Positions 24,550-34,018 are shown, numbered from the stretch's first letter. The stretch is 64,000 nt of DNA from Insolitispirillum peregrinum (GCF_042665255.1 NZ_JBHTCD010000022.1); one strand, 5' to 3'. The notes: a model not told the origin generated them from the sequence alone. Made by a program: numbers and translations.

Positions 24550-26832
24550 TTATTGGGACAGGATATTCTTCTCGGCGGGTTTGATGAACGAGAAGAAACC
24601 TTCCTTGCTTTCAGGGGTGGCCTGTGTCGGCGCCGTGGCTGTTTCGGGGGAGGTCGAGGCGGCGACCGTTTCGGTGCTTGCGGTAACGGAAGGCACAGCC
24701 TCAGCCTCGACCTTGTTCTGCTCGGGGGGCTTTTTCGCGGTGGGAACGGTGTCGTGGGCAGGACGTGCCGGTGCTGCCGCTGCGGCAGGCGGGTTGACTT
24801 TGCGTGGCGGCACATCCGGGATCATGGCGACCTTGGCAGGGGCCTGAGCGGGGGTGGCCTTTGGCAGCTCGGCTTTCGGCGGGTCAACCTTCTGGGCCTC
24901 TGCCTGGGGGGCAGAGGCTTTTTGCGCATCAGCCTTGGGAGCCCCCGCAGCCGGGAGCGCCGGGGCCGGGGCCTCCTGAGCGGGGGCGGGCGCTACCGCG
25001 TTGGTCGGCGGTGCAGTGGTGTCGGTGACCGGTGCCTGCGCAGAGGCTTCGGGGACTGCCGGAAGACCCGCCGGGGCTGCCTCTGCAACCGGGGTCTCTG
25101 CAACAGGAGGCTGGCCACTGTGGGCAAGCACCGCCCGTGCCTTTAGAATGCCGCTGTCCAGATCGTCATCCGACGATTTGCCTGCCGGGTGGAACTGGGC
25201 AATCAGGGCGGCATCACGGCCATAAACGTCCGAGCCATAGCGGATGGCTCCGTTGCCGGGATCAGCCCACGAGGTCAGATAGGTGATGTGAATGGGCAGT
25301 GGATCGGTGACCTTGTGCCGGATCTGCTTGCCGCTGCTGACGGCTTCCTGCACCTTGTCGAGCGGCATCCCCAGCACCACCGACGCCAGTTCCAGCGGCT
25401 TGCCGACGCGCATGCAGCCATGGCTGAAGGCGCGGACCCGGCGGTTGAACAGCCCACGGGACGGAGTGTCATGCAGATAGACATCATAGCTGTTGGGGAA
25501 CAACAGCTTGACCCGCCCCAGCGAGTTTTTCGGACCGGGTTTCTGGCGGAACCGGTAGGGCAGGCGGTCGTTGCGGGCGAGCGATGCCCAGTCAACGCTA
25601 TCAGGATTGATCACCTGACCGCCGTTTTCCCAGCCTTCATAGACTTCCATGTCTTCTTTGGCCAGATAGCCGTGATCTTTTGCCAGCTTGGGCAGGATTT
25701 CCTTCATGGCGATGCTGCGCGGCACTTCCCATGACGGATTGAATTCCACCGAGCGGATGGCGTTGGAGAACGACGGGGTTTGTTGCTGGTCCTTGCCGAC
25801 GATCACCGGGGTCGACATTTCAACCGCCCCCTTGTTGAACAGCCAGGCTTCGAACCCGGCAATGTTGACCAGCAGGTAACGGTCGCTCAGGTGATCGGGC
25901 AGCCAGCGCAGGCGGTCGAGGTTGGCCTTGAGCTGGTCAACCCGCATCGCTGGCGACATGTTCAGGGCTTCACGGGTGCTTTTGCCGATCACGCCATCGG
26001 GTTCCAGCCCGTGCTCGTCCTGAAAGACCTTTATGGCAGCGGCCAGCGTTTCATCGTACAGCGTCGAGGCCATGGTGGCGTCGTCAGCATGATAGGCGTT
26101 GCTGGCGGCCAGACGGCGGCGGAAGTCCGGGACTTCGGCGGCGTCATCGCCGGGAGTGAGCTTGCCCGAGGTGGGAACCTTGGGCCAGCTTTCGCGGGCG
26201 GCCACTTCGCGGCTTTTGGCCAGAGCTGCCATCATGGTGGTGTACAGCGGCGTCTGGGGCACACGGTGCAGAATGTTGCCGCCGGGCGAGGCCGCCGAGG
26301 CAACCTGATCCAGCAGGGAGGCCAAAGACGGTGGCGCAACCCGTTCGGCATCGCTGGCGGGCGAGTTGAGGGCGCCATAGGACAGTGCCCGGGCCATCGT
26401 TGCGGCGGCCCACGACAGGGTCAGCTCATAGGTCGCCGGAGACTCCGTCTGGCTGCCATGCAGTGCGGGCAGGGTCAAACCATGGGCTTCGGCCTGTGTC
26501 AAGGCGGCGGTCAGATCGGCGATGCGGTCTGCCTGACTGGCCTGACTGGTCATCCAGTACGGTTTCCAGCCACGGGCGGCATAGGCGGACTGAATTTCGG
26601 CAGGCAAGCCGGGCAGGGTGTGGGCTGCCTGTTGCAAGGCGCTGGCCGTCAGGGGAGGAGCCGCCAGGGCAGGCGCAGGCGTCGCCTGCGTATGGGACGC
26701 AGACGGTGCTGCCGTACCGTTTCCCTGTTTGGCATCACCTGTATGCGAGGTTGCCCGAGCGGGGGCCACGTCGGCGGCCTGAACTGCCAGAGCCATGACT
26801 CCGGCCATGATGTGCATCGATAACGGTTTCAT
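24550..26832 (-). CDS. L,D-transpeptidase with peptidoglycan-binding domain and Pro/Ala tail
   Basis: This is a periplasmic enzyme that makes 3-3 cross-links in peptidoglycan (YcbB/LdtD type). A signal peptide lies at the N-terminus (hydrophobic MAGVMALAVQAADVAPARA). A peptidoglycan-binding fold follows (DETLAAAIKVFQDEHGLEPDGVIGKSTREALN, about 265-300). The YkuD catalytic domain has Cys473 in FSHGCMRVGKP. After about residue 555 comes a tail of some 200 residues rich in Pro, Ala, Lys and Glu with imperfect repeats, not usual for the family. I start at ATG 26832; a GTG nine codons upstream is possible. It has 760 residues. Confidence 0.88.
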   Translation of the reverse strand: MKPLSMHIMAGVMALAVQAADVAPARATSHTGDAKQGNGTAAPSASHTQATPAPALAAPPLTASALQQAAHTLPGLPAEIQSAYAARGWKPYWMTSQASQADRIADLTAALTQAEAHGLTLPALHGSQTESPATYELTLSWAAATMARALSYGALNSPASDAERVAPPSLASLLDQVASAASPGGNILHRVPQTPLYTTMMAALAKSREVAARESWPKVPTSGKLTPGDDAAEVPDFRRRLAASNAYHADDATMASTLYDETLAAAIKVFQDEHGLEPDGVIGKSTREALNMSPAMRVDQLKANLDRLRWLPDHLSDRYLLVNIAGFEAWLFNKGAVEMSTPVIVGKDQQQTPSFSNAIRSVEFNPSWEVPRSIAMKEILPKLAKDHGYLAKEDMEVYEGWENGGQVINPDSVDWASLARNDRLPYRFRQKPGPKNSLGRVKLLFPNSYDVYLHDTPSRGLFNRRVRAFSHGCMRVGKPLELASVVLGMPLDKVQEAVSSGKQIRHKVTDPLPIHITYLTSWADPGNGAIRYGSDVYGRDAALIAQFHPAGKSSDDDLDSGILKARAVLAHSGQPPVAETPVAEAAPAGLPAVPEASAQAPVTDTTAPPTNAVAPAPAQEAPAPALPAAGAPKADAQKASAPQAEAQKVDPPKAELPKATPAQAPAKVAMIPDVPPRKVNPPAAAAAPARPAHDTVPTAKKPPEQNKVEAEAVPSVTASTETVAASTSPETATAPTQATPESKEGFFSFIKPAEKNILSQ

Positions 26833-27105
26833 CCAATACGCCCCAAACAGCCCTTTCACCGTGCAGGTGGCATCTTGTGCCCGCCGCCGTGAACAGCTCC
26901 CCGATTTCCCTCACCAACGCACACTGTATATTGTTCAGTTCGCGCCCAAGGTGGGAGTTTAGACAAAACACAAACTGTTTGCACGGAACTTTCTTTACAC
27001 GCCTGCGTGATCACGCGTGCCGGTATGGGAAATATCAGGATATTTGTATGTTTCTGCAGGCTGTACGCCCTTTCCCTCGACCGTGGGAGGAGGCCTTTGG
27101 AGATG
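26833..27105. other. Intergenic region with a perfect palindrome
   Basis: This holds the L,D-transpeptidase promoter. GCGTGATCACGC at 27005-27016 is a 12-base perfect palindrome that could be an operator. I see no small gene. Confidence 0.4.
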
Positions 27106-27621
27106 TCAGTCAAAGACGTGAAACCCGCCACTCAGGCCAAGGTTGGAGCCAGTGTTGCCCTGCGGCGCCTGGGATGACAGATCCCGCGCATGCGGTGGAT
27201 TGCTGATCTTGACGTAACGGGGGTCCTTGAAGACGGACATCAACCGGTTTTTCAGTGACTGCAACGAAACGGGCTTGATCAGATAGCCGTTGATGCCTCT
27301 GGCGGTTGCCTCCTTGACCGATGCCAGATCGCTTTTGCCGCTGAGGATGATCACCGGAATGTCCCGCAGCAACGGGTTCTGGTGATTGCGCAGCATCTGC
27401 ACGAACACCAGCCCGTCGATGGGTTGCATGTTCAGGTCGCAAATGATCACGTCGGGGGGGAACAACTGGGCTTCTTTCAGCGCTGTTGCTCCCTCGTCGG
27501 CTTCGCGGATGTTGATGATGCCCAGACTGCGCAGCATCTGCTTGACCATCGTGCGGACAAAGCTCTCGTCATCAATAATCAGCACATGCAGGTCACGGTA
27601 GGCGGCGAAATCATCGTTCAT
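27106..27621 (-). CDS. Single-domain response regulator (receiver only)
   Basis: It receives phosphate from a histidine kinase or Hpt domain, probably the hybrid kinase upstream. The receiver has acidic residues in VLIIDDESFVRTMV, the phospho-acceptor Asp in DVIICDLNMQPIDG, Ser in VIILSGKSD and Lys in YLIKPVS. The usual Pro after the acceptor Met is replaced (NMQP instead of DMMP-like), a mild departure. A C-terminal tail of about 35 residues has no known output domain. Its start overlaps the stop of the EAL gene (ATGA), so the two are co-translated. Confidence 0.88.
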   Translation of the reverse strand: MNDDFAAYRDLHVLIIDDESFVRTMVKQMLRSLGIINIREADEGATALKEAQLFPPDVIICDLNMQPIDGLVFVQMLRNHQNPLLRDIPVIILSGKSDLASVKEATARGINGYLIKPVSLQSLKNRLMSVFKDPRYVKISNPPHARDLSSQAPQGNTGSNLGLSGGFHVFD

Positions 27622-28904
27622 GGCGATACCTCCTGTTCGTGTGAAAGGGTCGCAAACCGTCTTGCCCAGTCGAGAGACCAGTTTTCCAGTTCACCGCCGG
27701 GCATCGGCTTGCCGATGAAAAACCCTTGGGCGAGGTCGCATCCCATTGTTTTCAGCATCATCCAGTTATCCCGGTTTTCGATGCCTTCGCCGACCACCGA
27801 CAGCGACAGTTTGCGCGCCATGGCGATGGTGCTGTCCAGAACGATCCGCACACGGTCATTTTCCTGCGCACCACGGACAAAGGACATGTCAACCTTGAAC
27901 TCGGTAAACGGCAGGCGGACCAGTTGCTGGATGGTCGAATAGCCGGTGCCGAAATCGTCAATCGACAGGCGGACCCCTTTCATCGCCAAGCGGCTGATGA
28001 CATCAAAGGGGGTGGTGATATCGGTCATCAGGCCGCTTTCGGTGACTTCCAGTGTAACCTGCGAGGCGCGCAGGCCGTTCTGCCCGATCAGGTCCAGCAC
28101 CAGCTCGGGCAGGTCCAGCCGGTCCAGCTCGCCGACCGACAGGTTGACGGCGACCCCGATCGGCAGCCCTTGCCGGGCCCATGTTCCGGCCTGCTCCAGT
28201 GCGTGGCGCAGCATGTGTTCGGCAAAGCGGTCGGCAAGCCCCGAGCCTTCGAGCGAATCAAGGAAGGCCCCCGGCGTCAGAACCCCAAGCTGCGGGTGTT
28301 GCCAGCGCACCAGCGCCTCGACGCCTTTCAGGGTGCCGTCCTGTAACGATACCTTGGGCTGGAACCACGGAATGATTTCGTTTCTGTCCAGGGCCTGTTC
28401 CAGCCGCTGGCGGTCGGCTTGCACCCGCTGGAATGGCCGACGGGTGGTTTGCTCGCTGGCGGTCAGGCGGTTCAGAATGTCCCCGAGGGCGACCATGCCG
28501 AGGGGCTTGGACAGCGATCCCAGCAGGCGCATGCCACGGGCTTTGGCCAGCTCGGCAACGGTGCGCAGGATTTGCTGCTCGGCGGCGCTGACCACTACGA
28601 ATGCTGCACCTTTGGCAATGGTTGCCATGTGGCGCAGGGTTTCGATCCCGTCCATGTCGGGCATGTCGAGATCGCAGACGATCAGGTCAAAGGGTCGGGT
28701 GGCCGAGGCAACCAGTGTCAGCGCTTCCTGCCCGCTGTGCAGAACCTGAACGTGGCCGACCCCCAGCGCGGTGAACATGCGGGTGGTCAGGCCACAAAAG
28801 CAGGGGTCGTCATCGACAATCAGCACCGCAAGGCTGGCATATGCCCGGTCAGGCTGGGTACCTGCGGGGGATAGTGGCTGAGGCCGTGAGGGGCTGGTTG
28901 GCAT
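27618..28904 (-). CDS. Response regulator with EAL c-di-GMP phosphodiesterase domain
   Basis: It probably hydrolyses cyclic di-GMP in response to phosphorylation. The N-terminal receiver (about 25-145) has VLIVDDDPCFCG, the acceptor Asp in LIVCDLDMPDMDG and Lys in SLSKPLG. The EAL domain (about 175-420) keeps GVEALVRWQHP, LEVTESGLM, SIDDFGTGYSTIQ and VVGEGIEN, so it looks catalytically competent. I start at ATG 28904, which has GGGAG upstream, giving 428 residues. It lies between the hybrid kinase and the receiver-only gene in one operon, a likely kinase to c-di-GMP output chain. Confidence 0.9.
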   Translation of the reverse strand: MPTSPSRPQPLSPAGTQPDRAYASLAVLIVDDDPCFCGLTTRMFTALGVGHVQVLHSGQEALTLVASATRPFDLIVCDLDMPDMDGIETLRHMATIAKGAAFVVVSAAEQQILRTVAELAKARGMRLLGSLSKPLGMVALGDILNRLTASEQTTRRPFQRVQADRQRLEQALDRNEIIPWFQPKVSLQDGTLKGVEALVRWQHPQLGVLTPGAFLDSLEGSGLADRFAEHMLRHALEQAGTWARQGLPIGVAVNLSVGELDRLDLPELVLDLIGQNGLRASQVTLEVTESGLMTDITTPFDVISRLAMKGVRLSIDDFGTGYSTIQQLVRLPFTEFKVDMSFVRGAQENDRVRIVLDSTIAMARKLSLSVVGEGIENRDNWMMLKTMGCDLAQGFFIGKPMPGGELENWSLDWARRFATLSHEQEVSP

Positions 28905-28953
28905 GGCAGGGTCTCCCTGAAACGTCGTGCGTGTGATGCGGGTCAATGGAGGG

Positions 28954-28986
28954 TAGAGCAGCGTGCGTTAAACCGGACGCAGGCAC
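28954..28986 (+). repeat. Truncated TAGAGC-family element, type B
   Basis: It reads TAGAGCAGCGTGCG, TTAAACCGGACGC and AGGCAC, then breaks off where the other copies continue into the returning stem. It lies between the hybrid kinase and EAL genes. Confidence 0.7.
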
Positions 28987-29020
28987 TAAGCAGTGTAGCG
29001 GGTGATACTCTCCTGATCGG

Positions 29021-31876
29021 TCAGGAAAAATGGTTTCGACGTTTTTCCTGTGGCTTTGCGGGGGGCTCCGACAATGCGTTGATGGCCGACCGGACGCGCG
29101 CCAGACTGGGGGCAACCTGTTCCGTCTGGGTGCGGATGGTGGACCACGAGGCATCGGCCTTCAGGGCGCTTTCCAGCCGCTGGCACAGTGTTCCCAGCTC
29201 GATCGCTCCGGCGGTCAGGGCGGCCCCGGCCAGTCGGTGGGCCGTACGGGCCAGTGCGGTGGAATCCTGCTGTTCCAGATGCAGGTCAATGTCGTGCCGC
29301 AGTTGTTCGGCGCTGGACAGAAAGCCGTCCAGCAGGGTCAGTACATCGTCGGTGATGCTGCCGAACAGTTCATGATACAGGTCGGTCTTGAGGATATCGG
29401 CTTGAGGGGCCGGAACGGGCTGTGGAAGGGCCACTGCCGCCGCCGGGGCCTGATCCCGCGGCAGGGTGACGGCAATCGGCTGACCACAGCGGGCGGCCGT
29501 TTGACGATAGGGGGACAGAGGCGGTGTGTGTTCGTCGGCGGTGGCTACTGGATGCCAGTGGGCGGGCATGAAGGTCAGCAATGCCTTGCGCAGTTTCTGG
29601 CTTTCCACCGGTTTGGCGAGGAAGCCATTCATGCCAACCGCCTGACAGTGGGCCTTTTCTTCCTCGGTGACACCGGCGGACAAGGCGACAATCGGCAGGG
29701 CCGCCCCCTCGCTGGTGGAAAAACAGGCTCCGGCCGCTTCTGCGGCGCGCAGGCGGGCGGCCAGTTGAAAGCCATCCAGTTCCGGCATGTGGCCATCGGT
29801 GATCAACAGGTCGAACGGTTGATGGCGCAGAACGTCCCACGCTTGCAGGCCATTATCGACCACCACCGGATCAATGCCCATCCGCTGCAGCATTTTGGTG
29901 ACCACCAACTGGCTGGTCGGAGTGTCTTCGGCCACCAGAACGGCCCCGCCACCAAAGCGCAGGGCGGTATCGTCATACCATGCCGAGGCCCGCGCCGCCC
30001 GCTGGTCTTCTTCCAGCAGCGACAGAGGGTGCTGGCCGATGGCCACTGCCACCGTCTTGATCAGCAGGCCGGGGCGGGTGGGGCGTGACAGGCCGTAATC
30101 GGCTCCGGTCCGGCTGAGGACCGTTGTGATCGGTCCCCGGTCGCGTCGGGCCATCAGCAGGACGGGCAGGGCTCCCAAAGCCGGGTCGCGCAGCGATGCC
30201 TGCCCGGAGTAGGCCCCGTGGCTGGCCGCACAACCGTCTTCGACCACCATCAGGGCATAGGGATCATCATCAGTCTGCCGGGCCAGCACAATGGCGTCGC
30301 TGACACTGTCAACGGTGTCAACTCGTGCTCCGGCTCCGGCCAGCCCGCGTTCCATGGCGTCGCGGAAGATTGGATTGGCGGCAACCAGCAACAGGCGGAC
30401 CGGCGACAGGCGCAGGCGTGGCTGTGGCGGCGTGATCACTGGCAGGGGCAGTTCAAACCAGAAGGTTGACCCCTGTCCCGGCATGGCGTTGACCCCGATC
30501 TCTCCGGCCATCATTTCGACCAGCCGGCGCGAGATGGCCAACCCCAGCCCGGTTCCGCCAAAGCGGCGGGTGGTTCCGGCTTCGGCCTGTTCAAAGGGAC
30601 GAAACAGGCGGCTGACCTGATCATGGTCAAGGCCGATGCCGGTATCGGTGATTTCAAAGCGGACCCGACACAGGCGGTCGGCGTTCCGGGGGGCGGTGGA
30701 CTGGCCGTGATCCTGCCTGACCGGACGCACCCGGACCGAAACCTGTCCCCGATGGGTGAACTTGATCGCGTTGCCCACCAGATTGATCAGGATTTGCCTC
30801 AGGCGGGCACTGTCGATCTGCACCTCGTGCGGCAGGGCATTGTCGACAAAGGTCACCAGTTCCAGATCTTTGGCCCATGCGCGGGAGGACAACAGCTCGG
30901 CGACGGAAAACACCACCTCGTCCAGACAGGTGGGGGCTTCGTCAAACAGCAGCTTGCCCGCGTCGATTTTCGAAAAATCGAGAATGTCATCAATGATGGT
31001 CAGCAGATAGTGGGCGGAATCTTCGCAAATGCGCAGCAGGCCACTTTGCTCGCTGGACAGGCCGGTTGCCTCCAGCAATTCGAGGGTTCCCAGCACGCCG
31101 TTCATCGGGGTGCGGATTTCATGGCTCATGGTGGCGAGAAACGAGGTCTTGGCGGCGGCCTGTTGCTCGGCCCGTTCCTTTTCCTGTGCCAGCCGGTCGG
31201 CCCGGATCTGTTCACTGCGGTCGCGCAAAATAACCGAGACCACCTGTTGCTCGCCATCCCACGCCTCAAAGACACTGGCCTCCAGCGGAATGACGCTGCC
31301 ATCCGGGCGCCGCCCGTTCAACAGACACATGCCGGACGGGCTGCCGAGGATGGCGGGCAGGTCGTCAAACGGCAACCAGCGCAAGGCGTCCTGTCCATGA
31401 TAGCTGCCGTTCGGCCCCAGTCCGAGCAGGCGCTGGGCAACCGGATTGGCAGACAGGATCCGCCCGATGGCGTCCAGTGTCAGGATGCCATCGGGAATGC
31501 GCTGTAAAAACGCCTGCGACCGCCGGTGATCGGTGTACAGCGTGGCCAGCTGGCCCGCTGTTCCGATTGCGGCCTGGATGCTGGGGATCCAGCTTTCCGG
31601 CGCGCTGGCCAGAGGGACATGAACGACCTGCGGGATGGTGCCCCGCAGGGCTGTCAGGGCGTCGGCGGTCAGGGAGGGAGGAACCTGTGCCCCGGTACAC
31701 AGCAACGCCACAGTACAGCCCTGCAAGGGGTGCTGGCGGGTGCAGGCCCGCAGACCGGGCAGGTCCGAGGCCGGGAACAGGGGATGTGTCGGCACGCCTT
31801 CTGACAGCCTGACGCGCAGGCGGCCCAGAACGTCCTGATCCTGATCAAGACAAACAAGAGGATACGGGACCGGCAT
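29021..31876 (-). CDS. Hybrid sensor histidine kinase with receiver and Hpt domains
   Basis: This is a soluble multi-step phosphorelay kinase. From the ATG at 31876 (AGGGG upstream) it has 951 residues. The N-terminus (1-110) is unassigned. A PAS domain follows (about 120-225), then the dimerisation domain with His252 in FLATMSHEIRTPMNG. The ATPase domain has NLVGNAIKFTH, DTGIGLD and FGGTGLGLAISRRL. A degenerate receiver follows (about 500-600), then a true receiver with Asp694 in LLITDGHMPELDG and Lys in FLAKPVE. The Hpt domain has His880 in ARTAHRLAGAALTAG. No membrane helix is seen. It leads the operon with the EAL and receiver genes, its probable targets. Confidence 0.9.
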   Translation of the reverse strand: MPVPYPLVCLDQDQDVLGRLRVRLSEGVPTHPLFPASDLPGLRACTRQHPLQGCTVALLCTGAQVPPSLTADALTALRGTIPQVVHVPLASAPESWIPSIQAAIGTAGQLATLYTDHRRSQAFLQRIPDGILTLDAIGRILSANPVAQRLLGLGPNGSYHGQDALRWLPFDDLPAILGSPSGMCLLNGRRPDGSVIPLEASVFEAWDGEQQVVSVILRDRSEQIRADRLAQEKERAEQQAAAKTSFLATMSHEIRTPMNGVLGTLELLEATGLSSEQSGLLRICEDSAHYLLTIIDDILDFSKIDAGKLLFDEAPTCLDEVVFSVAELLSSRAWAKDLELVTFVDNALPHEVQIDSARLRQILINLVGNAIKFTHRGQVSVRVRPVRQDHGQSTAPRNADRLCRVRFEITDTGIGLDHDQVSRLFRPFEQAEAGTTRRFGGTGLGLAISRRLVEMMAGEIGVNAMPGQGSTFWFELPLPVITPPQPRLRLSPVRLLLVAANPIFRDAMERGLAGAGARVDTVDSVSDAIVLARQTDDDPYALMVVEDGCAASHGAYSGQASLRDPALGALPVLLMARRDRGPITTVLSRTGADYGLSRPTRPGLLIKTVAVAIGQHPLSLLEEDQRAARASAWYDDTALRFGGGAVLVAEDTPTSQLVVTKMLQRMGIDPVVVDNGLQAWDVLRHQPFDLLITDGHMPELDGFQLAARLRAAEAAGACFSTSEGAALPIVALSAGVTEEEKAHCQAVGMNGFLAKPVESQKLRKALLTFMPAHWHPVATADEHTPPLSPYRQTAARCGQPIAVTLPRDQAPAAAVALPQPVPAPQADILKTDLYHELFGSITDDVLTLLDGFLSSAEQLRHDIDLHLEQQDSTALARTAHRLAGAALTAGAIELGTLCQRLESALKADASWSTIRTQTEQVAPSLARVRSAINALSEPPAKPQEKRRNHFS

Positions 31877-32255
31877 GGTGTGCCCCTTATGGTCAGGAGT
31901 GGCAGAGCACCTTTCATCAGAGGTAACAACCTTTGTGATGGTCGGCAATGCCTTTAGGGAAAATGTGGCTTTCGGGCATTGTTTGTCTTTGGCATGGCCG
32001 CGCCATGCCAACATTTCGTCAATGGTTGTTGAAGATTGCAATTTTCCGCAGCGCGCAAAGGGCAATTTGCAGAATGCAAGGCGTTCCGCAAATTGCCGGT
32101 TGATAATCCTTATGAATTATATGGGATAATGCGATTTTTCAATATGTTAGATGATCCTCAAGCATTTGGCCCGCTCTTTGCTTACTCCCTTGGTATCAAG
32201 GTCCCGGCTCTGTGCCAGCCATACTGCCCCAGCCATACTGCCATCGAGGGTTGCC
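31877..32255. other. Divergent intergenic region
   Basis: This 379-base region separates the hybrid kinase from the gene at 32256 and must hold both promoters. It is AT-richer around 32090-32160. I find no RNA gene, repeat or TTAA-N7-TTAA site. Confidence 0.45.
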
Positions 32256-32837
32256 ATGTCTTTCCAGTCCCTGCCCCCACACGCTGATCCGGTTCCGTCG
32301 TCCTGCTCGCTGGCGGTTCATACCCTGCCGGCCATGCTGCAAAATGTCGCCGCCCTGACCTCCGGGCGGGTTACCCTCAGCCAGGGCCGTGTTGACGGCT
32401 GGCCGTCCAATGATGTGCCGCTGGTGGTGATGTACTCGCCGAACCTGCAGAACCTGACCCACATGCGCCGCCAGACGCAGGCGATCGGCATCCGCTTTCT
32501 GGGCTATGATCGCGTGAACACCCTGATGGATGCCCTGTCGGTGCTGGTGCCGGTGGTGGTGATCATCGACGAAGCCGACAGCGAGCAGGCCTGCCGGATC
32601 GGGCGGCAGGTGCTGGCCGATGACTTCACGATCAACATGGTGCGTCTGGTTGACGATGCCGAGGCTCAGGCCGAGGTGGAAGAACAGCCGATGGTGACCG
32701 CCGTCAACAGTGGGGCGACCAACCACGATGGCCCGTTCCTCGGCAAGCTGAATCGCGGAATGTCCTCGTCCCGTCTGGCGATGGCTCTGGGGCGTCTGGG
32801 CGTCCTGCCGCGTCGCCTGACGGTGGTGAAGGCGTAA
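32256..32837 (+). CDS. Hypothetical protein, possibly a degenerate receiver-like fold
   Basis: This 193-residue protein is not assigned to a family. GAGGG lies 5 bases before the ATG at 32256. The centre alternates strands and helices (PLVVMYSPNLQNL, IRFLGYDRVNTLMDALSVL, VVVIIDEADSEQACRIGRQVL), which recalls a receiver-type alpha/beta fold without a clear phospho-Asp set. A basic C-terminal segment (SSRLAMALGRLGVLPRRL) could be a short helix-turn-helix. It is divergent from the hybrid kinase and followed by a strong terminator. Confidence 0.75.
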   Translation: MSFQSLPPHADPVPSSCSLAVHTLPAMLQNVAALTSGRVTLSQGRVDGWPSNDVPLVVMYSPNLQNLTHMRRQTQAIGIRFLGYDRVNTLMDALSVLVPVVVIIDEADSEQACRIGRQVLADDFTINMVRLVDDAEAQAEVEEQPMVTAVNSGATNHDGPFLGKLNRGMSSSRLAMALGRLGVLPRRLTVVKA

Positions 32838-32936
32838 AGCGCCTTCTCCTGCGCCTGTCCGGGCGCAGGATGGCGGGCGGCACCCCGCTCCGGGATGGCA
32901 CCGGGCTTATTCTCTCGAATGACAACGCTCTGATGC

Positions 32937-32980
32937 AAAAAGCCATCCTCTGATCCGTACAGGACAGAGGATGGCTTTTT
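32937..32980. terminator. Bidirectional Rho-independent terminator
   Basis: A stem of about 16 bp (AAAAAGCCATCCTCTG at 32937-32952 with 32965-32980) ends in T-runs on both strands. It separates two convergent genes. Confidence 0.93.
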
Positions 32981-33028
32981 TCTTGGGGGACTACCAGGCA
33001 GGCTAAAGAATTCGGGTGGACTGTTTCG

Positions 33029-33397
33029 TCAGAACAGCCGGGACGGGTCATCGATCGGCTTGCCCTCGTTCAACTTGAGGAAGCCGACAACTATGCGGTA
33101 AATGAACCAGATCGATATAGCGACGAGCAGCAGCAGGCCAATCCCTACGAAGCTCAAAAGAATGCCAGGCAGGCACATTAGAAGGCTGAGCCAGAACGTG
33201 CGGATGAGCCAGCGAAGGTGAGACTCAAAAATTGTCCCCTTCGTTTCCTTGAGCCTGATGTGCGCGATGATGACGCCCACCACTCCTGTTAAGCCCATCA
33301 AGACGGAAGCCGCATAAAGACCGTAGAGAACAAGCGTTAACGTACGCATGGACGATGTAGCATTCGCATCAATAACGGCTGAGTTTTCTTCGCTCAC
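33029..33397 (-). CDS. Small membrane protein, DUF4870-like
   Basis: A short N-terminal leader (SEENSAVIDANATSSM) is followed by three hydrophobic segments (LVLYGLYAASVLMGLTGVVGVIIAHI, LIRTFWLSLLMCLPGILLSFVGIGLLLLVAISIWFIYRIVVG) and the end NEGKPIDDP, a pattern shared with Tic20-like/DUF4870 proteins of unknown role. I choose the GTG at 33397 because GGGGGAG lies about 9 bases upstream, giving 122 residues. An ATG at 33436 lacks a ribosome site. Confidence 0.7.
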   Translation of the reverse strand: MSEENSAVIDANATSSMRTLTLVLYGLYAASVLMGLTGVVGVIIAHIRLKETKGTIFESHLRWLIRTFWLSLLMCLPGILLSFVGIGLLLLVAISIWFIYRIVVGFLKLNEGKPIDDPSRLF

Positions 33398-33507
33398 AGG
33401 ATCGCGCTCCCCCCTGGAAAATTTGGATTGCCGCATGCTGCCAACACGGTGCACGCGAGTACTATTGTCGGGTCCAGCATGCAAAATTAATGTAATCAAT
33501 AATGCCT

Positions 33508-33640
33508 TAGAGCATTTCAAGTTGACCGTCTCCGGTCAACGGCTCGGAAAATGCGGCCCTAAAAGGGAAGAGTGTTTTCGCTCGGTGTGAAAACGCTCTA
33601 GAGCCGTGAGCGCAAAAGCGGGAACCGGTTTTCTAAAAAA
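33508..33640. repeat. Cluster of TAGAGC-family elements (types F, D, A)
   Basis: Three elements follow one another. Type F (33508-33555) begins TAGAGCATTTCAAG with a GACCGTCTCCGGTC hairpin. Type D (33548-33600) has AAGAGTGTTTTCGCTC and GTGTGAAAACGCTCTA; its inverse copy is at 63949-64000. Type A (33600-33636) begins AGAGCCGTGAGCGC and carries GGGAACCGG. The junction of D and A reads GCTCTAGAGC, showing the shared ends back to back. Confidence 0.8.
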
Positions 33641-33686
33641 TAACTGTTTTATATCAAATAGTTGGGCCAGTACGCCTGCATCTCGT

Positions 33687-33854
33687 CACAGTACACGACA
33701 GTTTGGCAAGACAGTGCAGGCTGCCGCCTGAACTGCTCGGGGCCTGAGGCCCCGAACCCCCATTTTTTCTTTCAGTATCAAGTCAATGGGGGCTGGGGCC
33801 TCAAGGCCCCGGCGAGGTGTGGAGCAGCGCTCCACGTTACTGTCGTGTACTGTG
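33687..33854 (+). repeat. MITE-like double-hairpin repeat, long form (C3)
   Basis: This 168-base element has perfect 16-base terminal inverted repeats (CACAGTACACGACAGT at 33687-33702 and its complement at 33839-33854). Inside are two opposed modules. The left carries GGGGCCTGAGGCCCC. The right carries GGGGCCTCAAGGCCCC and TGGAGCAGCGCTCCA. Together with 33508-33640 it fills most of the gap 33398-34018; the remainder (33855-34018) holds a type B fragment near 33863-33881 and no gene. Confidence 0.88.
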
Positions 33855-34018
33855 GCGTCCCATTTAACACGTTCTGGTCTAGAAATTAATATTTAGAACA
33901 CTCTATGGTAGTATTCACGAACTGGTCAGTTTCGAGCAACGGCTTCATGGTGCATCAACACCATAACCTTTTCCTTTGACCTGTTCCGGGAAAGGAATTG
34001 CCGGAGGCCATCCCACCG

